Below, one piece after another: positions 47,101 to 56,918 of a DNA stretch of 64,000 nt. Origin of the DNA: Lantana camara. Taxonomy: Eukaryota; Streptophyta; Magnoliopsida; Lamiales; Verbenaceae. Position 1 is the stretch's first letter, and each line of letters starts with the position of its first letter. The stretch covers positions 30,661,001 through 30,725,000 of the forward strand of contig CM074855.1 of NCBI GenBank assembly GCA_037501455.1, read 5' to 3'. The translations under genes and the position numbers were made by a program. The notes beneath the pieces were generated by a model. That model saw only the letters and a list, made by a program, of their open reading frames with translations, was not told where the DNA came from and did no database searches.

Positions 47101-47964
47101 GCAAGCTTCCATACCCTTACTAAATCTGAATTAAATCATGGATTTCAAGGATCAAATGAAGCATATAAGAGAGGAGAATACATAAATATACTTACCTTTA
47201 AGAGTTCATGAAGTATGGAGAAGATTGTCTTCAAAATCTCAAGACATGGATGAGGGGCTTCTTCTTCTCTTCTCTTTTCTCCATCTCGATCAGTTGCAGC
47301 ACAAAAAGAGGGGGGTTTGGCTCGGTTTTCAGCTGATAAGGGAGAGGGAGAGACTTAACTCAAGTCAAGATATCAAGGGTTAGGCTTGAGCATGGTTAAA
47401 TTAGCCCCACAAGTGTAAGACTAGTCAAAGATGGTGGCTTTGGCGCAAGCTGTTCGTTCCGGGCGAAAAACAAGGGTCCAAATGGGCTTAGAAAAATACC
47501 AAATCAGGTTCCTTGACTTCATCTCTTCGTTAGGAGTCCAACGCATCTTCCGGAATTTGAATCCGAATTCCCTAGCTCAAGTTATGGCCTCCGGAACAAG
47601 AGGCGCGCTAAAACTAGTTAGGCCCTCATGTCCCTCGTCAAATATCAAAGGTTTAAAACCTCCACAAACGAACACGAAAACTTAAAACGAGCATGCAAAC
47701 ACATTCATAACTCACATATATCATGCATACCAAAATTTCACAAAAATCGGAATTGAATTCCGGCACATAACGAGCAAATTACGAGCATACGAAACTTAAA
47801 CGTTTAAAATTCAAAGTTCATGAATATAAACAATTAATTTCATATAAATTCAAATAATCATAAAAGAATTAAAATAACATTCAAATACGTAATTAAATAA
47901 TTTAAAGCACATAAAACCCTCTCGTTACGACGTACCTGGAAACCCGAACGATCAGGATGTTACA
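44110..47964 (-). mobile_element. Solo LTR related to the LARD-like element (3.86 kb, minus strand)
   Basis: On the plus strand it runs from TGTAACACCCCGAGCGAAGG to AGGATGTTACA. Its first 200 bases align with the reverse complement of the last 200 bases of the LARD-like LTRs (shared CCACATCCCCCGCAC, GCTAGGCGG and GCGGAAGCA). The CTCACCAGTCTCTAGG/GAGCTAGGCGG block is also recognisable. Length is close to the 3959-bp LTR. Flanking 5-mers are TTAGA (44105-44109) and TTAAA (47965-47969), a target duplication with one mismatch. No primer-binding site or interior adjoins, so it is a solo LTR of a diverged relative. Inside are short GTGTC hairpins (45805-45940) and degenerate repeats of about 190 bp (46250-46830), with CAGCAGCAGTT and CACACGAATTGG words. 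Confidence 0.85.
45800..45945. repeat. Pair of alternating GTGTC hairpins inside the solo LTR
   Basis: TGACAC-GCC-TGTGTCA (45803), GAGACAC-CCC-GTGTCTC (45835), TGACAC-GCC-CGTGTCA (45887) and GAGACAC-GGGG-GTGTCTC (45920) form two rounds of a two-hairpin unit about 85 bp long. The stems differ between the two types and remain self-complementary. Similar ACACGGGCGTGT palindromes are common in plant LTRs. Confidence 0.75.
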
Positions 47965-49639
47965 TTAAATCTCTCTATATACAATTTTTTATACTTGTTT
48001 ATACGGTTCTTCATGCAATTTTTATTTTGTACAGAGTTTCCGTGCATGTAAAAAAAAGGGTTTCGGTGCATATAAAAAAATATTGAACAATATATTGAAA
48101 GATACATTGAGGAACATCTCTGTAAAACAGTTTTAAAAAATATGAAGGTTTAACCCCTCTGCTCGAGGAGTTACTTCAGATCAGAAAAACTGAAAAGCTG
48201 TACCCATTTAACTTTTTCTCGGGTATCAAACTGACTCGGATGAACGTAAAATTTCGCAGAAACAGACCTCGACATGCTAGGAATATACAGTTAAATCAGT
48301 TTTCAAATCGGTTTTCGTATGGAATCAAAATGTGAGTCCAAAGTTGCTGCATAAAAGCTGTCAGTTTTTGTGTTATGCATTCGTTAACTATAAGCATGCA
48401 AGAACTCAGCCAAAACAATCAAAACTCATGCAACAACATACCTATAACATTCCCTAACCTTTAGAATTAATCGCACAATCAATAGCACAAGATTTTATGC
48501 ATCAACAGTCATCGAAATCAACCCAAACGGAAAGGTTACCTCAAATAGCACAAGATGAAGGCCTGAAATATTTACTTTGGCTTTAACTTGTCTCCCTTCC
48601 AACACCCTCAAGCAATTCTGGAGTGCCATAAAAATAGAGACATACTTTAGAATCGAGTCCTAAGCACAACAAATGATATCTTGTGTAGATGATGACTTAA
48701 CTCTGATATTTTTATAATCAATTACAAATGATGGCCTTATGACGGTCTTAGGTTACAGAAAGTATCATTTGATGCAACGCCATCAATTTTGAAGATACTA
48801 TCGAAGGAAATTTTGAAGTGCAAGAACAATTAGAAGATTCCCAAGAATCAGAGTTAAGTCATCATCTCTATAAGCTGTATGGAAAACCAGCTAAAAAGAT
48901 TATAAAAAAGTAACAAATATCAGCAATGTGGTTTCCAAGTTACATCAAAAATAATGGATGGATGAAGAAAAACAGACATCCTTACCGGCTCCTTCCTAGC
49001 TTCCACTCTTCTTTCTTGGCAGGTTAGTTCCTTGACAACAAGACCCTTACAAGCCCGTCGGACCACCGATTCACAATCCCGAACAAACCCCGTCGAACCA
49101 CAGCTTATCTTCAGCTAAAACTGATCCACAGCTGCAATGTTTTGCTTAAATTGTTGCCCACATCCTCTTCCTTTGCTGAAATCCGAGTGATACGCCGTTC
49201 AACTAACACCCAAGACAAAATGCCTCCATAAGAAAGCATACTCGAACAAAACCAACAACATTTCATCAAAAAACTGGAAGAAACTCTTCATCCCAAATAT
49301 AGAAACTCGAGAGGAGTATAGAGCTTACCTTCAGCACTCCTACCAGCCAAAATGCCTTCTTCGCCTCCGATTCAGAAGCGCCCGGTTTGAACCCCAAAAT
49401 CGGTAACCTAATTCTTCCACAGACGAACCCACAAAAGCCCCAAACGATACCCTATCGCTGAATACCGAGAACCTTAACCCCTTCTACGTTACAAAGAATA
49501 AAAATGCAACTAATTTTCAGGAGCAATCTTGCATGTATCAACTTTCCCAGACCCTAGCTTTCCCAATCTCAGCTTTGCGATTTCAAAATACAAGCGATTT
49601 GGGGGAAAAAAATTTCAGGTCTGATAATAATGGCATACA
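47965..49639. other. No gene recognised
   Basis: 1.7 kb of moderately AT-rich sequence without a long open frame. From about 48990 to 49480 it becomes richer in CCG and AGC words and looks like exon/intron debris on the minus strand (AGCTTACCTTCAGC could be a reversed donor), but no protein is recognisable. No terminal repeats seen. Confidence 0.35.
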
Positions 49640-50190
49640 ATTTCCGACGGGAACATACCGACGGATTATCGACGACAAACACCGTCGGCAAAAGCAAAAA
49701 TGGAAATTTATCCAAACCAACGGAAGGATCCCGTCGGAAATCCGTTAGTGAAGTAAGTACAGCTGAATACTTCAAAACATTGCGACGGCTATATCCCGTC
49801 GGTTATCCGTTGGATAACTATTAACATTAAAACATCGATGGTATTACGACGGAATTCCAACCGTCGGTTTTTCATCAAATATACACCGACGGAAATCCCG
49901 TCGTAAATCCGTGGCGTTATTTTTGGTCCCAAAATTGAATCAAAAATTCCGACGGATAAGTTTCGAATTTCCGACGGCCACGCCCTCGCAACCATTTCGC
50001 GCACATTTTTTAAATTGCCGCCAACATTTCCGACGGAATACAGACGGTAAACCGACGGTTTCTGTCTTATGCATTTTTATCAACGAGACATCACAATTCC
50101 GTGGGTTAGACGTCGCATTTCCATCGGAAATACCGACGGGTCCTTCCCGTCGGAAATTGCCGTCGGAATTCGGGGTTTTTTTTTGTAGTG
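49640..50190. mobile_element. CACTA (En/Spm-type) transposon terminus with CCGACGG subterminal repeats
   Basis: The right edge reads GGGGTTTTTTTTTGTAGTG, which on the minus strand is CACTACAAAAAAAAACCCC, the standard CACTA-type terminal inverted repeat. Inward of it, about twenty CCGACGG/CCGTCGG motifs in both orientations occur between 49640 and 50160, as expected for subterminal transposase-binding repeats. A matching CACTACAA on the left was not found, so it is an end fragment or a non-autonomous copy with a damaged left end. Open frames here are by-products of the repeats. Confidence 0.8.
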
Positions 50191-50394
50191 GAAGCACACC
50201 CATTAAGGATCATAGTTAAAGTTGATTCTCGGAAATAAGAGTAGGTGGGGAGAAAATAGAGTGTTGAATCATTCTTTTATAGGGGACAAAGACTGTGCAA
50301 GATAAAAGAAACTACCATTTAAAGAGCAGCTTGGGGACAAAGGAATTGAAAATAAAGGAAACGAATTTCCTTGCAAATCTGACGACTTTTTTTC

Positions 50395-50613
50395 TTCTTC
50401 TCCAAAAAGACATTCCATACCAAGCTCTGAAGCGAATCCTGATTTTGTGTTTCTTCTCCAGAAAGACATTCCATACCAAGCTCTGAAGCGAATCGTGATT
50501 TCTTCTCCAGAAAGATATTCCATACCAAGCTCTGAAGCTAATCGTGTTTTTGTGTTTCTTCTCCAGAAAGACATTCCATACCAAGCTCTGAAGCGAATTG
50601 TGATTTTGTGGGG
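50395..50613. repeat. Minisatellite, four units of 49-56 bp
   Basis: Units begin TTCTTCTCC at 50395, 50451, 50500 and 50556, and contain AAAGACATTCCATACCAAGC and TCTGAAGCGAATCGTGATTT. The third unit is 49 bp, lacking 7 bp at its end. The array is open in several frames on the minus strand, giving repeated short peptides. That follows from lack of stops in the unit, and there is no other sign of coding. Confidence 0.85.
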
Positions 50614-50934
50614 CACATAGTGGAGACATGGTTCACTGTCGCGGAGGCGGAGAACGGAACGGGGACTACCGTTCCAGTTCCATTGTCATGTCGCGGAACA
50701 GTCGCGACTTATTATGGAACGAAGGGTATTTTTACGGCAAATATAGCTGATTAATGTATCAATTTCATCCATTATCATACAACACCATAAATATTAAAAT
50801 AGATAAGTATATCATGTAATACTTATAATAGATTATAGGTTATATTTTTTTTTGCAGATTATATTATATGTTACATTTATCATTTTACATCTATGCAATT
50901 TCTAGTAACCATGGTAATAATAAATATAATTTAT
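50614..50934. other. No gene recognised
   Basis: Begins with a GC-rich stretch having partial internal symmetry (GCGGAACGG, CCGTTCC, GTCGCGG), probably a decayed transposon piece, then turns AT-rich up to the SINE. Confidence 0.3.
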
Positions 50935-50951
50935 CCATTTAATACAAAGTT

Positions 50952-51067
50952 TTTTTTTTTTTTTTTTTATAATTTATACACACACTCTAAGTGGCCAGAG
51001 GGATTCGAACCCGGGTCATTACCTTCGAGAAAGAACTCTCAAACCACTTGGTCAATCCCCGTTGGCT
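50952..51067 (-). mobile_element. tRNA-derived SINE copy 2 (minus strand), 17-bp TSD
   Basis: On the minus strand it begins GGAGCCAACGGGGATTGACC, with an A-box-like ACCAAGTGGTTTGAG and B-box GGGTTCGAATCCC. A GTGTGTGT segment follows, and it ends in a long A tail (T run at 50950-50969 on plus). It is flanked by CCATTTAATACAAAGTT at 50935-50951 and 51068-51084. It is full length compared with copy 3. Confidence 0.9.
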
Positions 51068-51084
51068 CCATTTAATACAAAGTT

Positions 51085-52755
51085 AAAGAAATACAACAAT
51101 ATTGAAAATAATTCAACAATATAATGATTTTAAATCACTTATTCATTCATAGTAATATCCCAATTTTCCTTAAAAAAATATCCTTGTTTAAAATTTTTTT
51201 TCTTCCGATATCCCTGTTTAATTTATGCTAATATTTTCTTCAAAGGAAAAGCATAAAATATTAATTACATAATTATTTATTATTGTATTCATGTACTCTT
51301 TTATTTGTTAGCCCAAACTTTTAAATACCCAAATACCCAATGAATGAAAAATATGGCCCATTAATTACATTAATATTTTAGCCCATCAACTCTTCTAATT
51401 AAATAAGAAAACCTATTTCTATCTCTTTATCATTTCCGTTGCTCCTGCAACACAAAGTAGAGCAGCCGTCTTCTCTTTTCCACGGACATGTTATCACCGC
51501 GTTCCGGCGAACCATGGTGAAGTTGATCCTTGTCATATATTACATCCAAAGAAAGGAAAGAAAAATCTCGTTTTCCTTACGAAAGACAAACAAATAATTA
51601 CAATATTAATGTGCATTTTTCGATAAATATATAATAAGATGGTTTTATATTTTTCGATAAATATATAATATATAAGATGATTCTATTTGATACAGTAAAG
51701 ACAACTTTAGACAACGATTAAAAAAAAAAAAAAACTTTAGACAACGATTCTTTAATTAATGATTATCAAATGAATGATACCATACTGATCAATGGTACTA
51801 TAAAATTCAAGACATATTAATTATTAAGAATACCATAAATGTTATTTGGTGGAGAATACGTACTGAAACATTGCTTAAGAAAAATGCTTATAATCTGTCG
51901 AATATCAAGTGATCATGAACCTCTAGAACTTATGCCCTAATCCCGTTTATAATGGCGCAAAGAAAATTTGAAGATCATAATCATGAGGATTATGGGTATA
52001 ATTATTGTCTTTATTTTTAATGGGATAGTAGTATTAAAGATAAAGAGGATTGGATTCTATTCTCCATCCATTGGTGGCCACGAGCAATGTCATTGAATTC
52101 TGCCTTGATTATTAGATGCTCTTGGATAAAGGTCATACCAAAAGTATTAAATATTTGGAGATGCTGGTGAGTTATCAACCATTAAAATTTCAATAGTTTG
52201 ATAAAAGAGCAATTTGAAGCTAACATGTGACCTATTTTATAGAAAGATACAACAATGGAAGGATAATGATCATCTAATAAAATAATTTATGTGATCATTA
52301 AAAATAATTTAATGATACAGGCTTAAACTTTTTTCTTAGTTTAATGATACGTGATTGCAGTTGTGATTGAAGTGATCATACGAAAAATAATCATGAAGAA
52401 CCAGCGAAAACTCAAAATCAAATTACTATGGATACTCAAAATCAAATTACCATGGATATACAGAATTCGACTGGTTAGAGGCACGGATTGATTTGCTTTC
52501 CGTTGACCCGAATAGCGATTGAAGGCAACAACTTTGTCCTTTTTTTTTAATTCCAATGGATGCCCTTAGTAATTTCTTTAACTTATAAGGGAGGTATTTG
52601 TAATTTAATTTTTGTTAGTGGGGTGTAAATGTAATTTAATGCAGTTTTTTATATTTTCTCTTTATGAATGTATTGGACATACATTTTTAATGAGATAACA
52701 CAAAATTAAATACTTAATAAGAAATGGAGTGAAATAACATTCATAAAAAATGAAA
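51085..52755. other. AT-rich region without recognised gene
   Basis: Very AT-rich sequence. It contains ATTTTTCGATAAATATATAA twice (about 51616 and 51649) and a poly(A) insertion scar (51703-51749). No coding region supported. Confidence 0.4.
51703..51749. mobile_element. Poly(A)-only insertion scar with 17-bp direct repeats
   Basis: AACTTTAGACAACGATT occurs at 51703-51719 and again at 51733-51749, separated only by a run of 13 A. This is the shape of a target duplication around a LINE-machinery insertion that was truncated down to its tail. Replication slippage is the alternative. Confidence 0.55.
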
Positions 52756-53432
52756 TCAAATAGCATTCAAACGTAGATTCTTAAAATAGATATCACCAAA
52801 CATAAAAAATATTGTGATGGTCACACAATCAATTAAAACTGAAATCTCAAATTTGAAAAATCTTACACGAAATAATTCAAACATATTGATTCTCATATTT
52901 GATGCAAGCCAATTAGTACAAGCCTCCTTCATTTTATCCACTCCAAGACATGTATGCTTGCTTACCGCTTTCTTTATCGTGTATGTTTTTCCATCAAGCA
53001 TCGGTGAAACATGCACCCTCCATTTACAACCTCTATTTGCACATATCACTGTAACTCTACATTTCTCATTTTTCTTTTTGATGACTTTGACCCCCTCCCT
53101 AATGCAATACTCTTTTAATGTCTTTCTAAAAGCATAAACATCAACATACACTGCTGTCTCTTTTAATTTGAAGTGCACATTGGGATCATCTGGAATTGCA
53201 TGTCTTCTACGTTGCTCCAACCTCTAAGTGGATCATCTTGAAAGTCTGAATCTGAGCCATCAATATTTTCACAATTGTAGTTGGACTCATATCTTGAAAG
53301 CTCTGCAGTGTTTGACTCGCTAGGTAAATCCTTTTGACTGGGATCACCATCTTCAGGAACAAGAGACTCATATCCATCATCAATAACTTGTTGGACATTT
53401 ATATCATTTAACATGTGTTTTGTCGCTAGCAT
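52756..53432 (-). pseudogene. MULE transposase fragment: acidic linker and MuDR DNA-binding domain, frameshifted
   Basis: Two overlapping minus frames form one protein region. The first (53432 to about 53200) is acidic (EDGDPSQKDLPSES, DSDFQDDPLRGWSN). The second (about 53215 to 52756) reads IPDDPNVHFKLKETAVYVDV, FRKTLKEYCIREGVKVIKKK, ICANRGCKWRVHVS, YTIKKAVSKHTC and KEACTNWLASNMR, the MuDR-type DNA-binding domain with C-x4-C...H-x-C ligands. A single-base frameshift lies near 53200. The coding signal stops after NMR near 52900, with a donor-like CGTGTAAGA about 10 codons further on. No transposase core follows within the window. With 53578-54114 it appears to be the N-terminal half of a MULE different from the one at 36571-38910. 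Confidence 0.75.
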
Positions 53433-53577
53433 ACCCTTATTAAGGTATAAAACGTGGAGTGAGCCATATAATTTGAAATTTTTAATTCAAAAGTAAAAGG
53501 CCTAAAAATTTACCTCATTTTGGTTTTCTTTCTCAACATTTTCAAGAAGATCATCATTTACAACATCTTCAGTATCA

Positions 53578-54114
53578 TCAACTACAAAAAAAATGATCTT
53601 CTAAATCATTTTCAAGATTGTTTTCTTCGAATTCAACATTTGCATCCCATTCATCATCATTTGCAAATTCACGAATATTCTTACCGTTGTTTTGCACATC
53701 TTCATCAACTTTAGTATGAGCAATTAGTTCAAGTTGCTCTTCGTCAAGGTTTGCACAAGTGTCTTGAACCACTTTTTCACCTTGTATTTTGTCAACTTCT
53801 CTCGAAAACACTTCACTTATTAGTCCATTATTCTGAACTTTTATAATGATCAATTTTCTAAAAGTCTCAAACATTTTTTTAATATCCCAATCTGAATGCA
53901 GGTTGAATGTCAACACACCGTCAACATCGATCAATTCATAAGTAAATTCTAAAATGCTTTTTTTCAGAATAGGAAGATGTGGAAAAGCCACATTAGTAAT
54001 GTGGCTCTTTAGACTTTCTAATGTGTAATACTCGGGAATTAAATTCTTTAACCAACCCCTTTCTTGTTCATATTGAACAAGAATATTGTATGTTTTATGT
54101 TTGAGTTTCTTCAC
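53578..54114 (-). pseudogene. N-terminal exon of a MULE protein (PB1-like and acidic region)
   Basis: A 178-codon minus frame. Its middle (YTLESLKSHITNV, ILEFTYELIDVDGVLTFNLH, DWDIKKMF) resembles the PB1-like domain found at the start of plant MULE transposases. The C-terminal third is acidic (DDEWDANVEFEENNLENDLE), matching the linker that continues at 53432. The 145-bp gap between them is probably an intron with stops (AAAATTTACCTCATTTTGG at 53506-53524 gives a reversed donor AGGTAAATTTT). The MULE-like order is therefore PB1, acidic linker, DNA-binding domain, then truncation. Confidence 0.6.
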
Positions 54115-55232
54115 GGCACCTATCCAAATGAAAACAAAACCTTAATAATTTAGTCATTTAAATATCATTAAGAAAATTAACATATACGAAAACACTAGTA
54201 AGATTAGCAAAAACTACAACTTGGACAAAGCAAATTGATTGACATAATATAAGTACAAACCAAATTAGTAGCAATCCTCAATTCTTTTTTCTTTTTTTTA
54301 TTTTTTTTTCCCCTGGAAGGTCAAAGAACAATTCGAATTAAGCAAGGTAAAGATTTGCAAACGAGAAACTTTGTATTCGAATTTGAAAGCTATATTACAT
54401 GGAAATAGTATTGCACCCTAATCTTTCTGTTATGAGTAAATCACAAGAACTGTAAAAGCTAAGCTCATCACAAGATTCAATTTACCCAACACCAAAAGCA
54501 AAATAGAGAGATTCGAAGATTACCAAAAACTTTATAGCATGACTTTAAACCAGTTTCAGTAATAAGACTAACTAAGAATTTAATTATTTGTCATGCAATA
54601 ATCTTTCATCGCTAATTTTACCCAGAAAAAATAAGCACTAAGATAGCCCAAATTAAAATTTCTAAAACAGAACATATTACAAATTAGATGAGGTTGGGAT
54701 TTGGAGAAACATACCTTCTTTCTCTTCAATTTCGCGGGTGTGCCTTTTGAGATCTCCCATCTCGTTCTCTTCAACTTGTTCAAGATACTCCAATTTTACA
54801 GTCCAAGCTCTGCGTTGGGCTGCTGTCTGATTTTTAAAAATTTTATTTTTCTGGATGGATTATGATAATTCTATGTAAATAATCTGAAAATCAATGAAAA
54901 TTAGAAGATTAGAGAGATAAGGATTAGAAAGGAACAAACGATAAGATTTTGTTGAAGATTTTTGTGCTTGATTTAAAGATTTTCTCCTTGATTGAAGTAC
55001 CAAAAATATTTTCTGTTTGACTCTGCAGTTGAGTAATCATGGCGGGATTGTGTGCTTGGGGAACCTTGGGGCAGTTTGGTCTTTTTATAATTTTAATTTA
55101 TTTTTCAGTTTAAAATAAATTAAAGTATGAGGGGCAAAAATAAAATTTTAGTGCAATCTGGGTCTGATCCGTATTAACCCTTTTTTTATTTTAGTTTTTA
55201 CTTTGGGCTTTTCTTTTCATTTATTTTCTCTA
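54115..55232. other. No gene recognised; upstream flank of the MULE fragment
   Basis: AT-rich sequence. Around 54711-54783 a short minus-strand frame begins MNKLKRTRWEISKGTPAK and could be a further upstream exon. From about 55040 to 55190 there is a G-rich/AT-rich stretch (CCTTGGGGCAGTTTGG, GAGGGGCAAAAATAAAATTT) of transposon-end character. No boundary can be fixed. Confidence 0.35.
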
Positions 55233-55274
55233 CCGAGAAAGAATAGGGTTAAGGGGTTGACGTTACTCCTAATC

Positions 55275-55463
55275 TATGATGCACGGACACTTCTAAAAAT
55301 ATCATTTTGTCGTGTCGTGTCATGCCGTGTCGTGTCGAATACTCGTGTCCGACACCGTGTCCGACACTCCTTACGTGGGAAATTCAAGAAAAAATTCGTG
55401 TCGCCGTATCCGTATCGTGTCGTGTCCGTGTCGCCGTGTCCGTGTCCGTGTCCGTGCATCATA
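55275..55463. mobile_element. Short non-autonomous TIR element (189 bp)
   Basis: Terminal inverted repeats are TATGATGCACGGACAC at 55275-55290 and its exact reverse complement at 55448-55463. It is flanked by CTCCTAATC and CTCCTAATT, a 9-bp target duplication with one mismatch, which fits a Mutator-type MITE. The interior is made of many GTGTCG/GTGTCCGT words. Copy 1 of the host segment (near 39855) lacks it, confirming insertion. Confidence 0.85.
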
Positions 55464-55617
55464 GCTCCTAATTCAATTCGAATTTTAAAATTTTCGATAA
55501 AAATGTTGCTGAATTAAATTGATTATAAATACCTGTAATTTAAAATAATAATCTGATGTAGAATTAAGAAATACAATTAGTCAAAAATCTAAATCTATTT
55601 TTATATTTGATTAAGTT

Positions 55618-56918
55618 CACGAGAGGATATCCGACCATGAGGTTCTTAGAATACTGCTTTCAGCAGATGGCTTTCAAGAAAGAAGTAAAACTCAGCCTCC
55701 TTAACCTAACGCACGTTCTGATCAAATGTGACGACCATGACGACTATGCTAGACTTTTCTCCAAAGAGACATGGTACTTCAAGGACTTTCCAATGCGTAT
55801 CCTCAAATGGACTCCAGATTTCGACCCAGACGTGGAATCCTCTATCGTTCCAGTTTGGGTCTCTTTCCCAGGGCTAAAGGCACAAGTCATCAAAAAGAAG
55901 GGTCTCTATACGGTTGCTTCGGCACTGGGACTCCCGCTTAGGGCAGACGAGGCTACAGCGAAGGGTAAGAACACCACAACACCTAGAGTTTGCATCGAAC
56001 TCGATGTCGCACAACCGCTCCAAAGATCTATCTTCGTTAGAATTGGTACCACATACCTGGAGCAAGAAGTTAAATATGAGACTGTCCCAGATTACTGTAA
56101 GAGATGCAATAAACTATACCACAAAGCTAAGAACTGCACTTTCAGCGAGTTGCATGAAAGGGAAAATCAAGACCATGACGGAGATAACACTGGCGCAGAA
56201 AGAGAGGCTGAGAACGGTAACAAAAACCAAGGAGCTAGATTGTCTAAGGGGAAATCTCAGCACATGGAATGGACTCAGGTTAAGGAAAAGAATCAAGAAC
56301 GAAGAAAGGATAAGATGCCCGGCTCACCTTCAGCTCACAACAAAAACAGGTTTCAGGCCTTAAATGACACAGAAGATCAAGAGAATAACAATGAGAAGTC
56401 TTTAGCGGATCCACAGATCCAGACGGGCAGCAGCAACGATAGTGTTGCGGATCCAAAAGAGGTGGAAGAGGAGAGTTCACAGAAGGGAATCGAACAAAAT
56501 CCACCATTAACTAACGTAGAAGACTCTGAGGGGGACAAAACTCAGTGAGGAACAAGCAGAAGTAAACAAACCAGAGGACAACAATGAGACGGCCATTGTT
56601 TTGGTTGATGATGACACTGAAATTCGAAGAGCCTTAGCAGAAAGTTATGAGGGAATAGCACAACTAGCGAGGCAGCAAGAATTTGAACGAACTTCCGAAT
56701 TGAATGAGGAAGATAATTGTGATGAGATTCTGGAAGATGATTCTGAGACACTGAAAGCAAAGGCATTACATAGGAGATCAAAGTCGGTGGATAGGGGTAA
56801 GGACATCCCAGATGTCCCAAAGAACCATAAGAAGAAAAAGCAACCTATGGCGAAAACTGAACAGGGCCCTAAAAGGGCGTCGAGATCGACGTCGGCCTCA
56901 GCAACAGGTTTATCATGA
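55618..56918 (+). pseudogene. LINE ORF1 (nucleic-acid-binding protein), truncated and frameshifted
   Basis: The frame is already open at the element start (first ATG at 55637). It reads the DUF4283-type core (MRFLEYCFQQMAFKK, ILKWTPDFDPDVES, VPVWVSFPGLKAQV, LGLPLRADEATAKG, RVCIELDVAQPL) and then a CCHC knuckle YCKRCNKLYHKAKNC (C-x2-C-x4-H-x4-C). A charged tail follows. The frame stops at 56546 just after a run of five G (56530-56534). The alternate frame from there continues the same acidic/basic tail (LSEEQAEVNKPEDNN, KNHKKKKQP) to 56918, so one G was probably gained. Its stop overlaps the ORF2 ATG as ATGA (56915-56918), suggesting coupled translation in the active parent. Confidence 0.85.

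Noticed and set aside
49533..50219. Short frames in the CCGACGG-rich region
   Set aside because: They lie in CACTA subterminal repeats and overlap on both strands.
50269..50629. Repeat protein encoded by the 56-bp minisatellite (minus strand)
   Set aside because: Open in several frames with unit lengths 49 and 56, which would shift frame between units. No start context or domain.
55203..55517. Small Cys/Arg-rich protein from the GTGTC-rich stretch
   Set aside because: The stretch is the interior of a 189-bp TIR element with a proven empty site in the paralogue.
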